Source: Leptotrichia hofstadii
Lineage (GTDB): Bacteria; Fusobacteriota; Fusobacteriia; Fusobacteriales; Leptotrichiaceae
Direction: 5' to 3'
Assembly (NCBI RefSeq): GCF_007990525.1
Contig: NZ_AP019823.1
Span: 1-64,000, forward strand
Length of the DNA stretch: 64,000 nt
Shown one piece after another: positions 33,854-43,457 of this stretch. Position 1 is the first letter of the stretch. Every line of letters starts with the position of its first letter. The translations under genes and the position numbers were made by a program. The notes beneath the pieces were generated by a model. The model did not search any database, was not told the origin of the DNA, and saw nothing but the letters and a program-made list of their open reading frames with translations.

Positions 33854-34972
33854 ATGGAACTACTAAAAATTCTTTACGGAACAACAGGATTATCAATGAT
33901 AACTATAAAACAGATTATTATGATAATAATAGCTTTAACTTTATTGTATCTGGCAATAAAAAAACAATATGAACCATATTTACTGCTTCCAATTTCTTTT
34001 GGAATGCTGCTGGCAAACCTGCCTGCTGTTGCAAATGAAGGACTTATGGAAAAAGGCGGACTTTTGTATTATCTTTATCAAGGAGTAAAATTAGGTATTT
34101 ATCCACCGTTGATATTTTTAGCAATTGGAGCAAGTACAGACTTTGGACCGCTTATTGCAAATCCAAAAAGTTTATTGCTGGGAGCTGCTGCGCAATTTGG
34201 AATTTTTGTAACATTTATAGGAGCTATTTTACTTGGATTTACAGGAAAAGAAGCTGGCTCAATTGGAATTATCGGAGGAGCTGACGGGCCAACAGCAATT
34301 TATACCACAACCAAATTAGCTCCACACTTACTAGGTTCAATCGCTATTGCGGCCTATTCCTATATGGCTTTGGTTCCTGTTATTCAGCCACCAATTATAA
34401 AACTTTTGACAACAAAAAAGGAAAGAATGGTAGAAATGACACAACTAAGATTTGTAAGCCAACGTGAAAAAATTATTTTCCCAATAGCAGTAACAATTAT
34501 TGTGATTCTTTTAGTTCCATCATCAGCACCGTTAATTGGAATGTTAATGCTTGGAAATCTTATAAAGGAAGCTGGAATTGTCTCAAATTTAGTTGAACAT
34601 GTACGAGGGGCGCTGCTTTACTGTATTACTATAGTATTGGGAATGACAGTTGGAGCAACAGCCAATGCAGAAACTTTTTTAAGTTTTAAGACAATAAATA
34701 TTATTATTTTAGGGCTAATCGCATTTTCATTTGGAACAGTTGGTGGTGTAATATTTGGAAAAATAATGTATAAATTCACAAACGGAAAAGTAAATCCAAT
34801 GATTGGATCAGCAGGAGTCTCTGCAGTACCAATGGCAGCAAGGGTTGTACAAAAACTTGGACAAGAAGAAAATCCCAAAAATTTTCTGTTAATGCATGCC
34901 ATGGGACCAAATATCGCTGGAGTAATTGGATCAGCAGTTGCTGCAGGAGTTCTTTTAATAATATTCAGATAA
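33854..34972 (+). CDS. oadB: Sodium-translocating decarboxylase beta subunit
   Basis: 372 residues, membrane protein with about ten helices. It decarboxylates carboxybiotin and exports Na+. GIIGGADGPTAIYTTTKLAP carries the conserved Asp, and GSAGVSAVPMAARVVQK and AMGPNIAGVIGSAVAAG are family motifs. It is the last gene of the operon, followed by a strong terminator at 34976-35023. Together with alpha, gamma and carrier it completes the pump. Confidence 0.95.
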   Translation: MELLKILYGTTGLSMITIKQIIMIIIALTLLYLAIKKQYEPYLLLPISFGMLLANLPAVANEGLMEKGGLLYYLYQGVKLGIYPPLIFLAIGASTDFGPLIANPKSLLLGAAAQFGIFVTFIGAILLGFTGKEAGSIGIIGGADGPTAIYTTTKLAPHLLGSIAIAAYSYMALVPVIQPPIIKLLTTKKERMVEMTQLRFVSQREKIIFPIAVTIIVILLVPSSAPLIGMLMLGNLIKEAGIVSNLVEHVRGALLYCITIVLGMTVGATANAETFLSFKTINIIILGLIAFSFGTVGGVIFGKIMYKFTNGKVNPMIGSAGVSAVPMAARVVQKLGQEENPKNFLLMHAMGPNIAGVIGSAVAAGVLLIIFR

Positions 34973-34975
34973 AAA

Positions 34976-35023
34976 ATTGCTCTCATTAATCTAAAATTTT
35001 ATACTTAGTGAGAGTGATTTTTT
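34976..35023 (+). terminator. Terminator of the oxaloacetate decarboxylase operon
   Basis: ATTGCTCTCATTAA (34976-34989) pairs with TTAGTGAGAGTGAT (35005-35018), 14 pairs with three G-U, then a T run to 35023. Confidence 0.8.
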
Positions 35024-35290
35024 ATGTGTCCTTTTAAATAACAAATTTTAATTATTAAGACAAACCTTTACTGCAAGATAAGGTTTTGCGGCAATGAACA
35101 ATCCTGCGAAAAAACATAGTAATATGAAAAAATATTTATTAATCAAGATATATAAAAGATAATAAAAAACAAATTAGTTGAAAGATTATGAATTAGCTAT
35201 CAAATAATCCTATTATAAAAATTTATTTCTATTTTTAAATGGAGTTTAGTATAAATGGGAAATAGTATTAGAATAAATTTAGGAGAAAAA
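35024..35290. other. Intergenic region before birA
   Basis: About 270 bp of AT-rich DNA. The only structure I see is a 7-bp hairpin, AAACCTT (35062-35068) with AAGGTTT (35080-35086). No biotin-operator-like dyad could be recognised. A 22-codon frame at 35094 is noted among the rejected items. Confidence 0.35.
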
Positions 35291-36037
35291 ATGAAAGAAA
35301 ATATAAATCTATATAAATTTGATGAACTTGATTCGACAAATGACTATTTACGAAGGAATCACAAAAGTTATGAAGAATTTGATGTTATTTCTGCTAGAGT
35401 TCAGACGCATGGAAAGGCACGCAGGCAGAATGACTGGATTTCGATGGATGGGATGGCACTTTTTAGTTTCTTTTTAAAGGAAAGGGATAACTGGGAAATT
35501 GAGGATTATTTGAAATTGCCTTTAATTGCTGGACTTGCAGTTATAAAGGGACTTAGAAAAATTGAAAATTTAGAATATAAATTCAAATGGACTAATGATG
35601 TTTATGTGGAAAATATGAAATTATGTGGCATTCTAATGGAAAAAACCGAAGATGTTTATATTACGGGAATTGGGATAAATATAAATAATATGTTGCCAGA
35701 AAACTTGAAAAGCAAAGCTATCTCATTGACTCAAATAAAAAATAAAAAATATGAACTTGACGAAGTTATAAAGAATATCGTTTCAGAATTTCAAACATTG
35801 TGCGAAACTTTAGAAAATGGATTCTGGAAGGATATTTTAAAGGAAATTAATCAGATAAATTATTTGAAAGGTAAAAAAATTGAATTAAAACTTGGAAATG
35901 AAGTTATTTCAGGAGTTGCTCAGAATATTGATGAAAATGGGGAGCTTCAGATTTTGATGGAAAAAACAGATAATCGAAATCCTGAAATTAGGAGTTTTTC
36001 AGTTGGGGAAGTTTTTGAAAAGATAGTTTATTATTAG
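35291..36037 (+). CDS. birA: Biotin-protein ligase (BirA), group I without DNA-binding domain
   Basis: 248 residues. It activates biotin as biotinyl-AMP and attaches it to carrier lysines. DELDSTNDYLRR opens the catalytic domain, THGKARRQNDWISMDG is the biotinyl-AMP loop (less canonical than GRGRRGRxW), and FKWTNDVYVENMKLCGILME is the KWPNDI/GGILxE region. There is no N-terminal winged helix, so it should not act as a repressor. The start is ATG 35291 after TTAGGAG; 35255 is an in-frame alternative. Its place right after the biotin-carrier operon makes the carrier a natural substrate. Confidence 0.88.
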   Translation: MKENINLYKFDELDSTNDYLRRNHKSYEEFDVISARVQTHGKARRQNDWISMDGMALFSFFLKERDNWEIEDYLKLPLIAGLAVIKGLRKIENLEYKFKWTNDVYVENMKLCGILMEKTEDVYITGIGININNMLPENLKSKAISLTQIKNKKYELDEVIKNIVSEFQTLCETLENGFWKDILKEINQINYLKGKKIELKLGNEVISGVAQNIDENGELQILMEKTDNRNPEIRSFSVGEVFEKIVYY

Positions 36038-36131
36038 AATAAATTATTAAACTTATTTTTATAGAGAATTGACTATGCAAATAACAAATGCTATAATAAG
36101 GCAGATCTATTTATACTATTTAGGAGGTATT

Positions 36132-37124
36132 ATGAGAAAAAATATTTTAAGAAGTTTGTTATTGCTGGCAATTTTGTTATTTGCAGTTAGTTGTGGTAAA
36201 AAGAATGATACAATTAAAATTGTGTTTTTACCTAATGAAACTAATGATTCGTTGAAAAAGTCAAGAGAAGAATTTGCACGGGTTGTACAAGAAGCGACTG
36301 GGAAAAAGGTTGAGATTGTTACAACCACAGATTACAATATTACGGTTGAAAATATTATTTCTGGTCAATCGCAAATTGCTTATATTGGGGCTGAGGCATA
36401 TTTGAATGCTAGACAGAGAACGAAAGATATTGAGGCGGTGCTTACAAATGCTGGAGAAAGTGGAACGTTGGAAGATGCCCGTTATTACAGCTTTATTGCA
36501 GTTAGAGCAGAAGATGCTAATCAATACCGTTCTGGAGATGGATTTGACTTGAAGAAGTTAAAAGGCAAGTCTATAGGATTTGTTACAAACAGCTCTACAT
36601 CAGGATTTAAAATACCTGCTAATTACATTGTAAAAGAGTTTGGGCTAAAAAATACAGATGAAGTGCTTGGAAATAAAGTATTTTCAAAAGTTATGTTTGG
36701 AAATTCACATCCAGGAGCACAAGTTTTATTATTTAAAGGAGATGTTGATGTTGCGACATTTGCTATTCCAAAATCATTTACAATTTATGAGCTGACTGCT
36801 GGAAAAGACTTTAATTCAGGAGCTACATATAAAGTGAAAAAAGGAGCAGTTGCACCATTTGGAGATTATGCTGGAAAAAGCTTTACAGTTATAAAATCAA
36901 TACCTGTTTACAATGGGCCAATCGTATTTAATACAAAAACTTTAGCAAAAGAAGATCAGGAAAAAATCAAAAAGGCGCTTTTAGCTAAATCAACAACTGA
37001 CAATCCACACATTTTCAGTGATAAGAAAAGTAAAATAAGAGGACTTTTCTTAAAAGAAAACCCAAATGTTGGATTTGTGGAAACAAATACAGCTTGGTAT
37101 GAAGGAATGAAAGATATAAAATAA
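36132..37124 (+). CDS. PhnD-like phosphate/phosphonate ABC substrate-binding lipoprotein
   Basis: 330 residues. A lipoprotein signal ends in LFAVSC, with Cys as the lipidation site, followed by the periplasmic-binding fold of the PhnD family: IKIVFLPNETNDSLKK, GQSQIAYIGAEAYLNA, LKGKSIGFVTNSSTSGF, DVDVATFAIP. The start is ATG 36132 after AGGAGG; an in-frame start at 36069 would bury the signal. No permease or ATPase gene is adjacent, so the transporter must be encoded elsewhere or the protein is an orphan receptor. Ligand (phosphate, phosphonate, phosphite or other) unknown. Confidence 0.82.
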   Translation: MRKNILRSLLLLAILLFAVSCGKKNDTIKIVFLPNETNDSLKKSREEFARVVQEATGKKVEIVTTTDYNITVENIISGQSQIAYIGAEAYLNARQRTKDIEAVLTNAGESGTLEDARYYSFIAVRAEDANQYRSGDGFDLKKLKGKSIGFVTNSSTSGFKIPANYIVKEFGLKNTDEVLGNKVFSKVMFGNSHPGAQVLLFKGDVDVATFAIPKSFTIYELTAGKDFNSGATYKVKKGAVAPFGDYAGKSFTVIKSIPVYNGPIVFNTKTLAKEDQEKIKKALLAKSTTDNPHIFSDKKSKIRGLFLKENPNVGFVETNTAWYEGMKDIK

Positions 37125-37142
37125 TAAAAATCGAGGAAAAAA

Positions 37143-37388
37143 ATGCGTTTAGATAAATTTTTAAAAGTAACAAGAATTATAAAAAGAAGAACAGTAGCAA
37201 AGGAACTGGCTGACAATGGGAATATCGTTGTAAACGGAGATATAAAAAAATCTTCATACGATGTGAAAAAAGGCGATATTTTTGAAATAAAGTATTTTAA
37301 CAAGAACATAAAGGTAAAAGTGCTGGATCTGCCGCCTGAAAGTCTAAAAAAGGAATTTATTGATGAATATATCCAAATAATTGACTAA
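37143..37388 (+). CDS. rqcP: S4-domain protein RqcP (YabO) family
   Basis: 81 residues, [26 protein letters not shown] at the start (split here: the S4 motif is [16 protein letters not shown]), then [17 protein letters not shown]. This closely follows RqcP of Bacillus, which binds stalled 50S-tRNA complexes and assists RqcH in alanine tailing of nascent chains. GAGG lies before ATG. It starts 18 bp after the PhnD-like gene. Confidence 0.85.
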   Translation: MRLDKFLKVTRIIKRRTVAKELADNGNIVVNGDIKKSSYDVKKGDIFEIKYFNKNIKVKVLDLPPESLKKEFIDEYIQIID

Positions 37389-37525
37389 TTATTTTTCTTG
37401 TTTGTAATAAAATAATAGTAATTTTTACATTAAATATTAAACTTAAAGATTTTAACTATTTTGCTTAAATTAAAAAAATTTTATTGTCCAAAAGTTTGAT
37501 TATAAATTAACTTTACAGGCTACAT

Positions 37526-37551
37526 AAAAATACAGTAAATATTGTATTTTT
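37526..37551. terminator. Possible terminator between rqcP and spoVG
   Basis: AAAAATACA (37526-37534), 8-nt loop, TGTATTTTT (37543-37551). An A/T stem only, with T-tract on the + side; weak by sequence. Confidence 0.4.
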
Positions 37552-37565
37552 ATTGAGGTTTTCAC

Positions 37566-37593
37566 TTGTTTTTTTTAACAAATGAGGTATAAT
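37566..37593 (+). promoter_or_regulatory. spoVG promoter candidate
   Basis: TTGTTT (37566-37571), 16 bp, TATAAT (37588-37593), about 40 nt before the spoVG start. Confidence 0.55.
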
Positions 37594-37633
37594 TATAATG
37601 GAAGATATAAATTACAAAACAAGGAGAAGACTT

Positions 37634-37918
37634 ATGAAAGTTACTGATATTCGTATTAGAATTGGAAAACAAACGGAAAACAATGAAAGATTACGGGCGT
37701 ATGCTGACATCACATTTGATGAAAGTTTTGTCATTCATGGATTAAAGATAATTGAAGGTCAAAATGGGCTTTTTGTAGCAATGCCTTCGAGAAGAATGCC
37801 GAATGGAGAATTTAAGGATATTGTTCATCCTATAAAACCTGAATTAAGAGCCGAAATAACACAAGTTATTTTAGAAAAATTTGAAGAGGAAAGTGCGGCT
37901 CAAACTGAAACAGAATAA
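37634..37918 (+). CDS. spoVG: SpoVG family regulator
   Basis: 94 residues. MKVTDIRIRIGKQTENNERL and FVAMPSRRMPNGEFKDIVHP are the hallmarks of SpoVG, a small site-specific DNA/RNA-binding protein that in non-spore-formers tunes division, capsule and virulence genes. AAGGAG precedes ATG 37634. It is the last gene before the strand switch at 38 kb. A role in envelope-gene control here is only a suggestion. Confidence 0.93.
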   Translation: MKVTDIRIRIGKQTENNERLRAYADITFDESFVIHGLKIIEGQNGLFVAMPSRRMPNGEFKDIVHPIKPELRAEITQVILEKFEEESAAQTETE

Positions 37919-37933
37919 AAAATTGAAAAAATT

Positions 37934-37998
37934 AAAAGTACACCTAAAAATACTAAAATATATATACATTAATACTAATATCAGTGGTGTACTTTTTT
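37934..37998. terminator. Bidirectional terminator at the strand switch
   Basis: AAAAGTACACC (37934-37944) and GGTGTACTTTT (37986-37996), an 11-bp perfect stem with a 41-nt AT loop and T/A tracts on both sides. It separates spoVG from the convergent YwaF-like gene. Confidence 0.75.
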
Positions 37999-38039
37999 CT
38001 TGTCTATTTATTTTTCAAATTAACATTTCTATAGCAATT

Positions 38040-38711
38040 TTATCTTTTATTTCTTTGCATAACTGGCAAATACAGCAAAAATTGTAAAAATATCATTGTA
38101 AGAATAAGAACAATATCATATAGCCAAATTGGATTTATAAACTTTACTTGTGGGATAATGTGGCTTTTTAAAAACATTGCATTTATCTCTTTAAATATCC
38201 AGTTATAAATGAACGCGTAAAGGAATATTAAAAGCAGTGTAATTACTGACTGAAAAAATCCTTTTTTTGTTGGCTTGTCATTTAGATATGTATAGCCAAA
38301 AAAAGCTGTAAAAACAATAAGTGCGTGCATTATCATAAAAAGATAAACATAATAATTATCGTGGTAGTATATTATTCCTGGTAAAATTAATGCCAATACT
38401 GGTCCAAAAGTCAAATAATATACGGCATTATACAAAAATTTTGTTTTAAAAATCAAATATAGACCTGCAAAAATTGCCGCAAAATTACAAAGATGTACAG
38501 GTGTTACATTAGTTATCGGCTCGTTTTGATACATTAACCTGTAAATCGAGTCGATGAATTTAAATATTAATAAAAAATATCCTAAAAAAGTTGAGTACTT
38601 ATTTATATCCAAATTTTTGAAAAATTTAGGAATGTAAAATAAAATTATACAAAATAAAATAGACACAATAAAAGTTTCTATATGAATAGGACTAAAATAA
38701 CTAAAAGTCAA
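38040..38711 (-). CDS. YwaF/TIGR02206-type membrane protein
   Basis: 223 residues, about seven hydrophobic helices. YQNEPITNVTPVHLCNFAAI, FGPVLALILPGI and IMHALIVFTAFFGY are typical of this family of uncharacterised membrane proteins. The start is TTG 38711 with AAAGGAG placed 6 nt upstream, a convincing non-ATG start. Enzymatic role unknown. Confidence 0.8.
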   Translation of the reverse strand: MTFSYFSPIHIETFIVSILFCIILFYIPKFFKNLDINKYSTFLGYFLLIFKFIDSIYRLMYQNEPITNVTPVHLCNFAAIFAGLYLIFKTKFLYNAVYYLTFGPVLALILPGIIYYHDNYYVYLFMIMHALIVFTAFFGYTYLNDKPTKKGFFQSVITLLLIFLYAFIYNWIFKEINAMFLKSHIIPQVKFINPIWLYDIVLILTMIFLQFLLYLPVMQRNKR

Positions 38712-38768
38712 TATCTTCTCCTTTCCTGTCTTTTAAATTTTCATTTATTTAAAATTTTTTAATGCTGT

Positions 38769-40070
38769 TCACTGTTTTGTTTGAGAAAACATCCAGTCCT
38801 TGATACCAGGGATGCTATATGCTATTTTCCATGTTCCTGAATGTTCAGAGCCTGGATTAGCATCTTTTGGCAAGTATGGATTTGTCCCTTTTTCCAAAGT
38901 TGTGTATTTTATGTTTGTTTTTTGAGCGGCAAGTCTTCTTGTGCTTTCTAGAAACTGCCCTTCTCCATAATCACCCTTCCATGCTTCTCTTGTCACAGTT
39001 CCTCCCATTTTTATAAGTTCACTTGTGATAGCATTCATTCCCGGATAAGCTTTTGCATCTCCAGTAGAAACTAGGATCCATAGGTTATTTTTTGCCATTG
39101 GCGCGACTTCCTTGTCATCCCATTGGCATGCAACTAGATACGAAGCGGCAAACAAATCAGGGTACTTGGAATTCATGACAATTGCCATCATTCCTCCCAT
39201 TGACTGTCCGGTAGCGTAAATTCTCTTGGTATCAATGCTGTATTTGGAAGGAAGATATTCTCTTACTAAATTGACAGTCGCTTCCAGATCGCTTGTAATG
39301 TCGCCGTTATCATCAACAACTTGTCTTGAATATTGGGGAGCTAGCACGAATGCCTCATGTCTTGACTGTTCTTCGGGCGTTGCAAATGAAACTGCTCCAT
39401 TTCCTTGCAGAAGCGTAGTTTTCGTATCTTCGCTTAAAACACTCATGTCGTGCATAAACAGTACAAGTGGATATTTTTTATTTCTGTCATAATTTTTTGG
39501 AATATACAGGTTGTATTTGACACTTGTCCCAGTTCTTGGATCTTTAAACACAAACTGCTTGAAATTTTCTACAACTAAATTTTTTGTCTTGTTATTTTCA
39601 AGTATTGCAATGCTTTTTTCCATTTTTTTTCCGTTTGTAAATAAGATGTCTTCCTTCTGTGTTATTTTGGAAGTTACCTTTTTCATCTGAAAACCTATTT
39701 CAGATCCACCTTCCACACGCAAAGAGGCTTCCTTGTCTTTTGGGTTTAATTCGATGATTACATATTTTCCATCCTTGACAATATTTGTTTTTTCAGGCTG
39801 GGTATTTGAATAAACTTTTTCCACAGTTCTGCCTGGTACGGCAAAAGTATCTCGTGAAAGCTGTGAATTTACTACCTTGTCATTAAATTCTATGATAATA
39901 TGTGTAATCTGCTGTCCATTTCCAAAGACTTCAGTTACAGATGTTACATTTCTTATCCCTTTTGGATATTTTATTTTTTCTGTTTTTAATGTAGTGGTAG
40001 TTTCTGCCAAAACAATTCCAGTTGAGAACAGCATACCAAATATTGCCCAAAATAATACTATTTTTTTCAT
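38769..40070 (-). CDS. Secreted alpha/beta-hydrolase, esterase/peptidase-like
   Basis: 433 residues. The signal peptide is KKIVLFWAIFGMLFSTGIVLA. A ~150-residue beta-rich N-terminal domain is followed by the hydrolase domain: YNLYIPKNYDRNKKYPLVLF, then the nucleophile elbow GQSMGG, and a late GSEHSGTW that may hold the catalytic His. It resembles the PHB-depolymerase/prolyl-oligopeptidase group. I start at ATG 40070, 9 nt after GGAG; GTG 40076 is too close. The substrate is likely an extracellular ester or peptide, unknown. Confidence 0.78.
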   Translation of the reverse strand: MKKIVLFWAIFGMLFSTGIVLAETTTTLKTEKIKYPKGIRNVTSVTEVFGNGQQITHIIIEFNDKVVNSQLSRDTFAVPGRTVEKVYSNTQPEKTNIVKDGKYVIIELNPKDKEASLRVEGGSEIGFQMKKVTSKITQKEDILFTNGKKMEKSIAILENNKTKNLVVENFKQFVFKDPRTGTSVKYNLYIPKNYDRNKKYPLVLFMHDMSVLSEDTKTTLLQGNGAVSFATPEEQSRHEAFVLAPQYSRQVVDDNGDITSDLEATVNLVREYLPSKYSIDTKRIYATGQSMGGMMAIVMNSKYPDLFAASYLVACQWDDKEVAPMAKNNLWILVSTGDAKAYPGMNAITSELIKMGGTVTREAWKGDYGEGQFLESTRRLAAQKTNIKYTTLEKGTNPYLPKDANPGSEHSGTWKIAYSIPGIKDWMFSQTKQ

Positions 40071-40229
40071 ATCCACTTTCTCCTTTTCAATTTTTGATTT
40101 ACATAAATTCCTTTATAAATTTTACCACAATTTTTATATATTTCAAAATTTTAAAATAAAATCTATTTCCATTAAAGTAAAAGATTTTTTTAAAATTAAT
40201 TTCCATGTATAAATATGCTGTCAATAAAT

Positions 40230-43200
40230 TTATTTCACAATAGTCAACAAATCTGTTTTTTTAACTTTCATTACAACAAGATTATCAACTGTATCCTCCT
40301 CTTTATTTTTCCCTTTCGGACTTACTGCATCAATAGTTTTTACAACTTTCTTCATTTCAATTCTTTCATTTAATTCATTTTGCTCTGCTCGTGCATTTTC
40401 CAAAAAGTACAGTTCAAAATGATTTTTTATTTCAAAAATTCTCTGAATTTTATATTTTTCAGCAAATAATTTTAATTTAATGCTTAAAATAAATTTTTTC
40501 ATCTGCTCTGGAATTTTTCCAAACCTATCTCTAATTTCATCAAGCAAATCAGTTAATTCACTATCTGTTTCCAGCATTGCAAAACGTTTATAGATATTTA
40601 GCCTTTCATCTTTTTCAATATATGTTTCAGGAATGAAGCCTCTTTCATCCAGAATAATTTCTACATTTTCAATTTTTTTGACAAACTCACCCTTTTGCTT
40701 ACGAATTTCCTCATTTAGCATTTTTATGTATAAATCATATCCAAAAGTTTCTATCGTTCCGTGCTGCTTATCTCCCAAAATTTCCCCAGCACCACGTATT
40801 TTCAAGTCTTCCATCGAAATTTGAAAACCTCCTGATTTTATCCCTTCCACTTTTAGCATGCTTTCTTCCTTTTGGCGTCCCTGCTTTGTAATATTTCTCG
40901 TTTTTAATAAATAACAGTAACCTTGCCTGTTGCTACGCCCTACACGGCCTTTCAGCTGATACACCTGGGATAATCCTAGACCAGTAAAGTTTTCAATCAA
41001 AATGGTATTGGCATTTCCCACATCAATTCCATTTTCAATAATTGTTGAAGCAATCAGAATGTCAAACTGCCCATTTTCAAAACGCAATAACTTATCCTTA
41101 ATTTCCTTTGGCGGAAGCTGTCCATTTATAAATTCGATTTTTACAAAATCTGGAAGCATTTCCTTCAGTTCCTTCAATTTTTCCTTCATATTTTTTACAT
41201 CATTATAAATATAGAAAACTTGCCCATCACGTGACAGTTCACGCAGTATTGCCATTTTTATTGTTTCCTCATCCCAATCGAGAATTTCTGTTATAATAGG
41301 AAGCCTGTTTGTTGGAGGTGTGTCAATTATGGAAATCTCTCGGATTCCAAGCATCGCAAGGTTTAATGTACGTGGAATTGGAGTCGCAGTTAATGTCAGC
41401 ACATCCAGCTTTTCCCTTTGAGATTTTAACTTTTCCTTAGCCTTAACGCCAAATTTTTGCTCCTCATCAATAATTAAAAGCCCTAAATTCTTAAACTGCA
41501 CGTCATCACTTAGAAGCCTGTGAGTTCCAATAACTAAGTCAATAATTCCACTTTTCAGATTTTTTAAAATGTCCTTTGATTTACTTTTCGTAAGCCGTGA
41601 TAAATTTTCAATTGTAATCGGATAATTTTCAAATCTTCTTTTAAATCGCTCAAAATGCTGTTCTGCAAGTACCGTAGTTGGAGCTACCATAACAACCTGC
41701 TTCCCGTTGTCAATCGCTTTGAATGCCGCTCTCATCGCGACTTCCGTTTTCCCATATCCAACATCTCCACACACAATTCTGTCCATTATTTGTGGACTTT
41801 CCATATCCTTTTTCACATCATTTATGGCATTTCTCTGATCTTCCGTTTCTTCAAATGGAAAATTCGCCTCAAATTCCTCCTGCCACACAGTATCCTTCTG
41901 ATACACAAAACCATTCTGGCTTTGCCGTCGTGCCTGTATTTTGATAAGTTCCGCTGCAAATTTCTGAATATCTTCTTCGAGCTTTTTTCTTTTTCGCTTA
42001 AATCCACGTGTTCCAAGCCTGAATAACTGCGGTTCCGTATCATTTGACACATATTTTTCAAGTCTGTCCAGCTTTTCCACAGGAATATACAAAATATCCT
42101 CATCAGCATATTTGATTTTCAAATAATCCCGCTCTTCCATTGTCTGAATTCCTTTATAAATTCCAACACCATATTGAACGTGGATTACATAGTCACCTTC
42201 GATTATCTGATTGACTTTTTTATATTTTATAGCTTTTGCTGTTTTTTTCTTTCGCTCGTAAATATATCCGTCAAGCTCCCTGTCTGTAAGCACAATAAAA
42301 TTATTTTTTCTATTTTTAGTATCTAGATTTTCTGAACTGTCATTAAAGATAAATCCTTCAAACAGCTCATATTTTTCAATTTCCAGATTGTTTTCTTTTT
42401 CAGTCAGAATTTGTCCAAATTCAGCCATTTTCTTCTCATAGTTATTCGTAAAAATATAAATATCTTCAATTTTTGACAATTTTTCAAGCCTATTTTTATC
42501 CCTGAAAGTCTCAATCTGTTCCTGCGAGAAATTTTTAGTCTGCACAAAAATACTTTTTTTCTTCAGATTTTCATATCTTTTTCGATAAATTTCCTCACGG
42601 CTTCTGTCAAGCAAAATAAACTCTTCCATTTTATAGTCCAGCAATTCCTCATTTTCAACAACAATCGTTACGTCTTCTGCCCTTAATTCATCAATAAGCT
42701 CTATCAATTCATAATTATTTCCAGAAAGCAAATTTCCAAAAACTTTTATTTCTTCCATCTTTTCCACAGAAATCTGGCTATCAATATCAAAAATCCTTAT
42801 ACTTTCCAGCTCATCTCCAAAAAACTCCATTCTAACAGGATTTTCCAAATCTGGCGGAAAAATATCAAGAATATCCCCACGTCTGCTGTACTGCCCCTTT
42901 TTCTCAATCAAATATGAATTTTCATACCCATTTTCCACAAGAAATTCCACAATTTTCGTAAAACTATATTCTTTTCCAATCTCAAAGGAAAAAAACTTAA
43001 CTTTTTCAAAAAAAATATCCAAAGTAATCTGTAAATTCACAAATAAAACAAATTTTTCCTTATTTTTTAAAATATCTAGCAGTCTTATATTTATTCCTGT
43101 TATATCTTCCTTATTTTGTGAGATGTTTTCAAAAATATCAATTATTTTTTTATCTTCCAGTTTATTTTTACTTTCTTTAATATTTTTTTTGTCAGTTTTA

Positions 43201-43439
43201 AATTTTTCCGTTAAAATATTCTTTTGTTTTTCTGATGTTTCATAATAATTTTCAAGCATTGCATGATAATTTTCCAAATTTCTGTTGGATGTGGAAATAT
43301 AAATTATCTTTTTCTTTTCCGAACATAATAAAAACCACGGAATTGCACCGCGGTAAAAATTATTTTCAGATTGTAAAATATCTATTTTCTTATCTTTTAA
43401 TTTTTCTATTTTATTTAAAAAACTTAAATTAAAGTTCAT
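40230..43439 (-). CDS. mfd: Transcription-repair coupling factor Mfd
   Basis: 1069 residues, slightly shorter than E. coli Mfd. It removes stalled RNA polymerase and recruits UvrA. Order: UvrB-like N-terminal region; RNA-polymerase-interacting domain with EGDYVIHVQYGVGIYKGI; translocase motor with GDVGYGKTEVAMRAAFKA (motif I), IDEEQKFG (motif II), LTATPIPRTLNLAM, and the TRG/second RecA region GRVGRSNRQGYCYLL; C-terminal TRCF domain. It is transcribed toward dnaA and lies 18 bp downstream of the RnfD-like gene. Confidence 0.97.
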   Translation of the reverse strand: MNFNLSFLNKIEKLKDKKIDILQSENNFYRGAIPWFLLCSEKKKIIYISTSNRNLENYHAMLENYYETSEKQKNILTEKFKTDKKNIKESKNKLEDKKIIDIFENISQNKEDITGINIRLLDILKNKEKFVLFVNLQITLDIFFEKVKFFSFEIGKEYSFTKIVEFLVENGYENSYLIEKKGQYSRRGDILDIFPPDLENPVRMEFFGDELESIRIFDIDSQISVEKMEEIKVFGNLLSGNNYELIELIDELRAEDVTIVVENEELLDYKMEEFILLDRSREEIYRKRYENLKKKSIFVQTKNFSQEQIETFRDKNRLEKLSKIEDIYIFTNNYEKKMAEFGQILTEKENNLEIEKYELFEGFIFNDSSENLDTKNRKNNFIVLTDRELDGYIYERKKKTAKAIKYKKVNQIIEGDYVIHVQYGVGIYKGIQTMEERDYLKIKYADEDILYIPVEKLDRLEKYVSNDTEPQLFRLGTRGFKRKRKKLEEDIQKFAAELIKIQARRQSQNGFVYQKDTVWQEEFEANFPFEETEDQRNAINDVKKDMESPQIMDRIVCGDVGYGKTEVAMRAAFKAIDNGKQVVMVAPTTVLAEQHFERFKRRFENYPITIENLSRLTKSKSKDILKNLKSGIIDLVIGTHRLLSDDVQFKNLGLLIIDEEQKFGVKAKEKLKSQREKLDVLTLTATPIPRTLNLAMLGIREISIIDTPPTNRLPIITEILDWDEETIKMAILRELSRDGQVFYIYNDVKNMKEKLKELKEMLPDFVKIEFINGQLPPKEIKDKLLRFENGQFDILIASTIIENGIDVGNANTILIENFTGLGLSQVYQLKGRVGRSNRQGYCYLLKTRNITKQGRQKEESMLKVEGIKSGGFQISMEDLKIRGAGEILGDKQHGTIETFGYDLYIKMLNEEIRKQKGEFVKKIENVEIILDERGFIPETYIEKDERLNIYKRFAMLETDSELTDLLDEIRDRFGKIPEQMKKFILSIKLKLFAEKYKIQRIFEIKNHFELYFLENARAEQNELNERIEMKKVVKTIDAVSPKGKNKEEDTVDNLVVMKVKKTDLLTIVK

Positions 43440-43457
43440 AAAAAGCCTTCCCTATTT

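Noticed and set aside
35094-35162. 22-codon frame (MNNPAKKHSN...) before birA as another toxin-like peptide
   Set aside because: Not hydrophobic, weak SD, no complementary RNA and no clear terminator.
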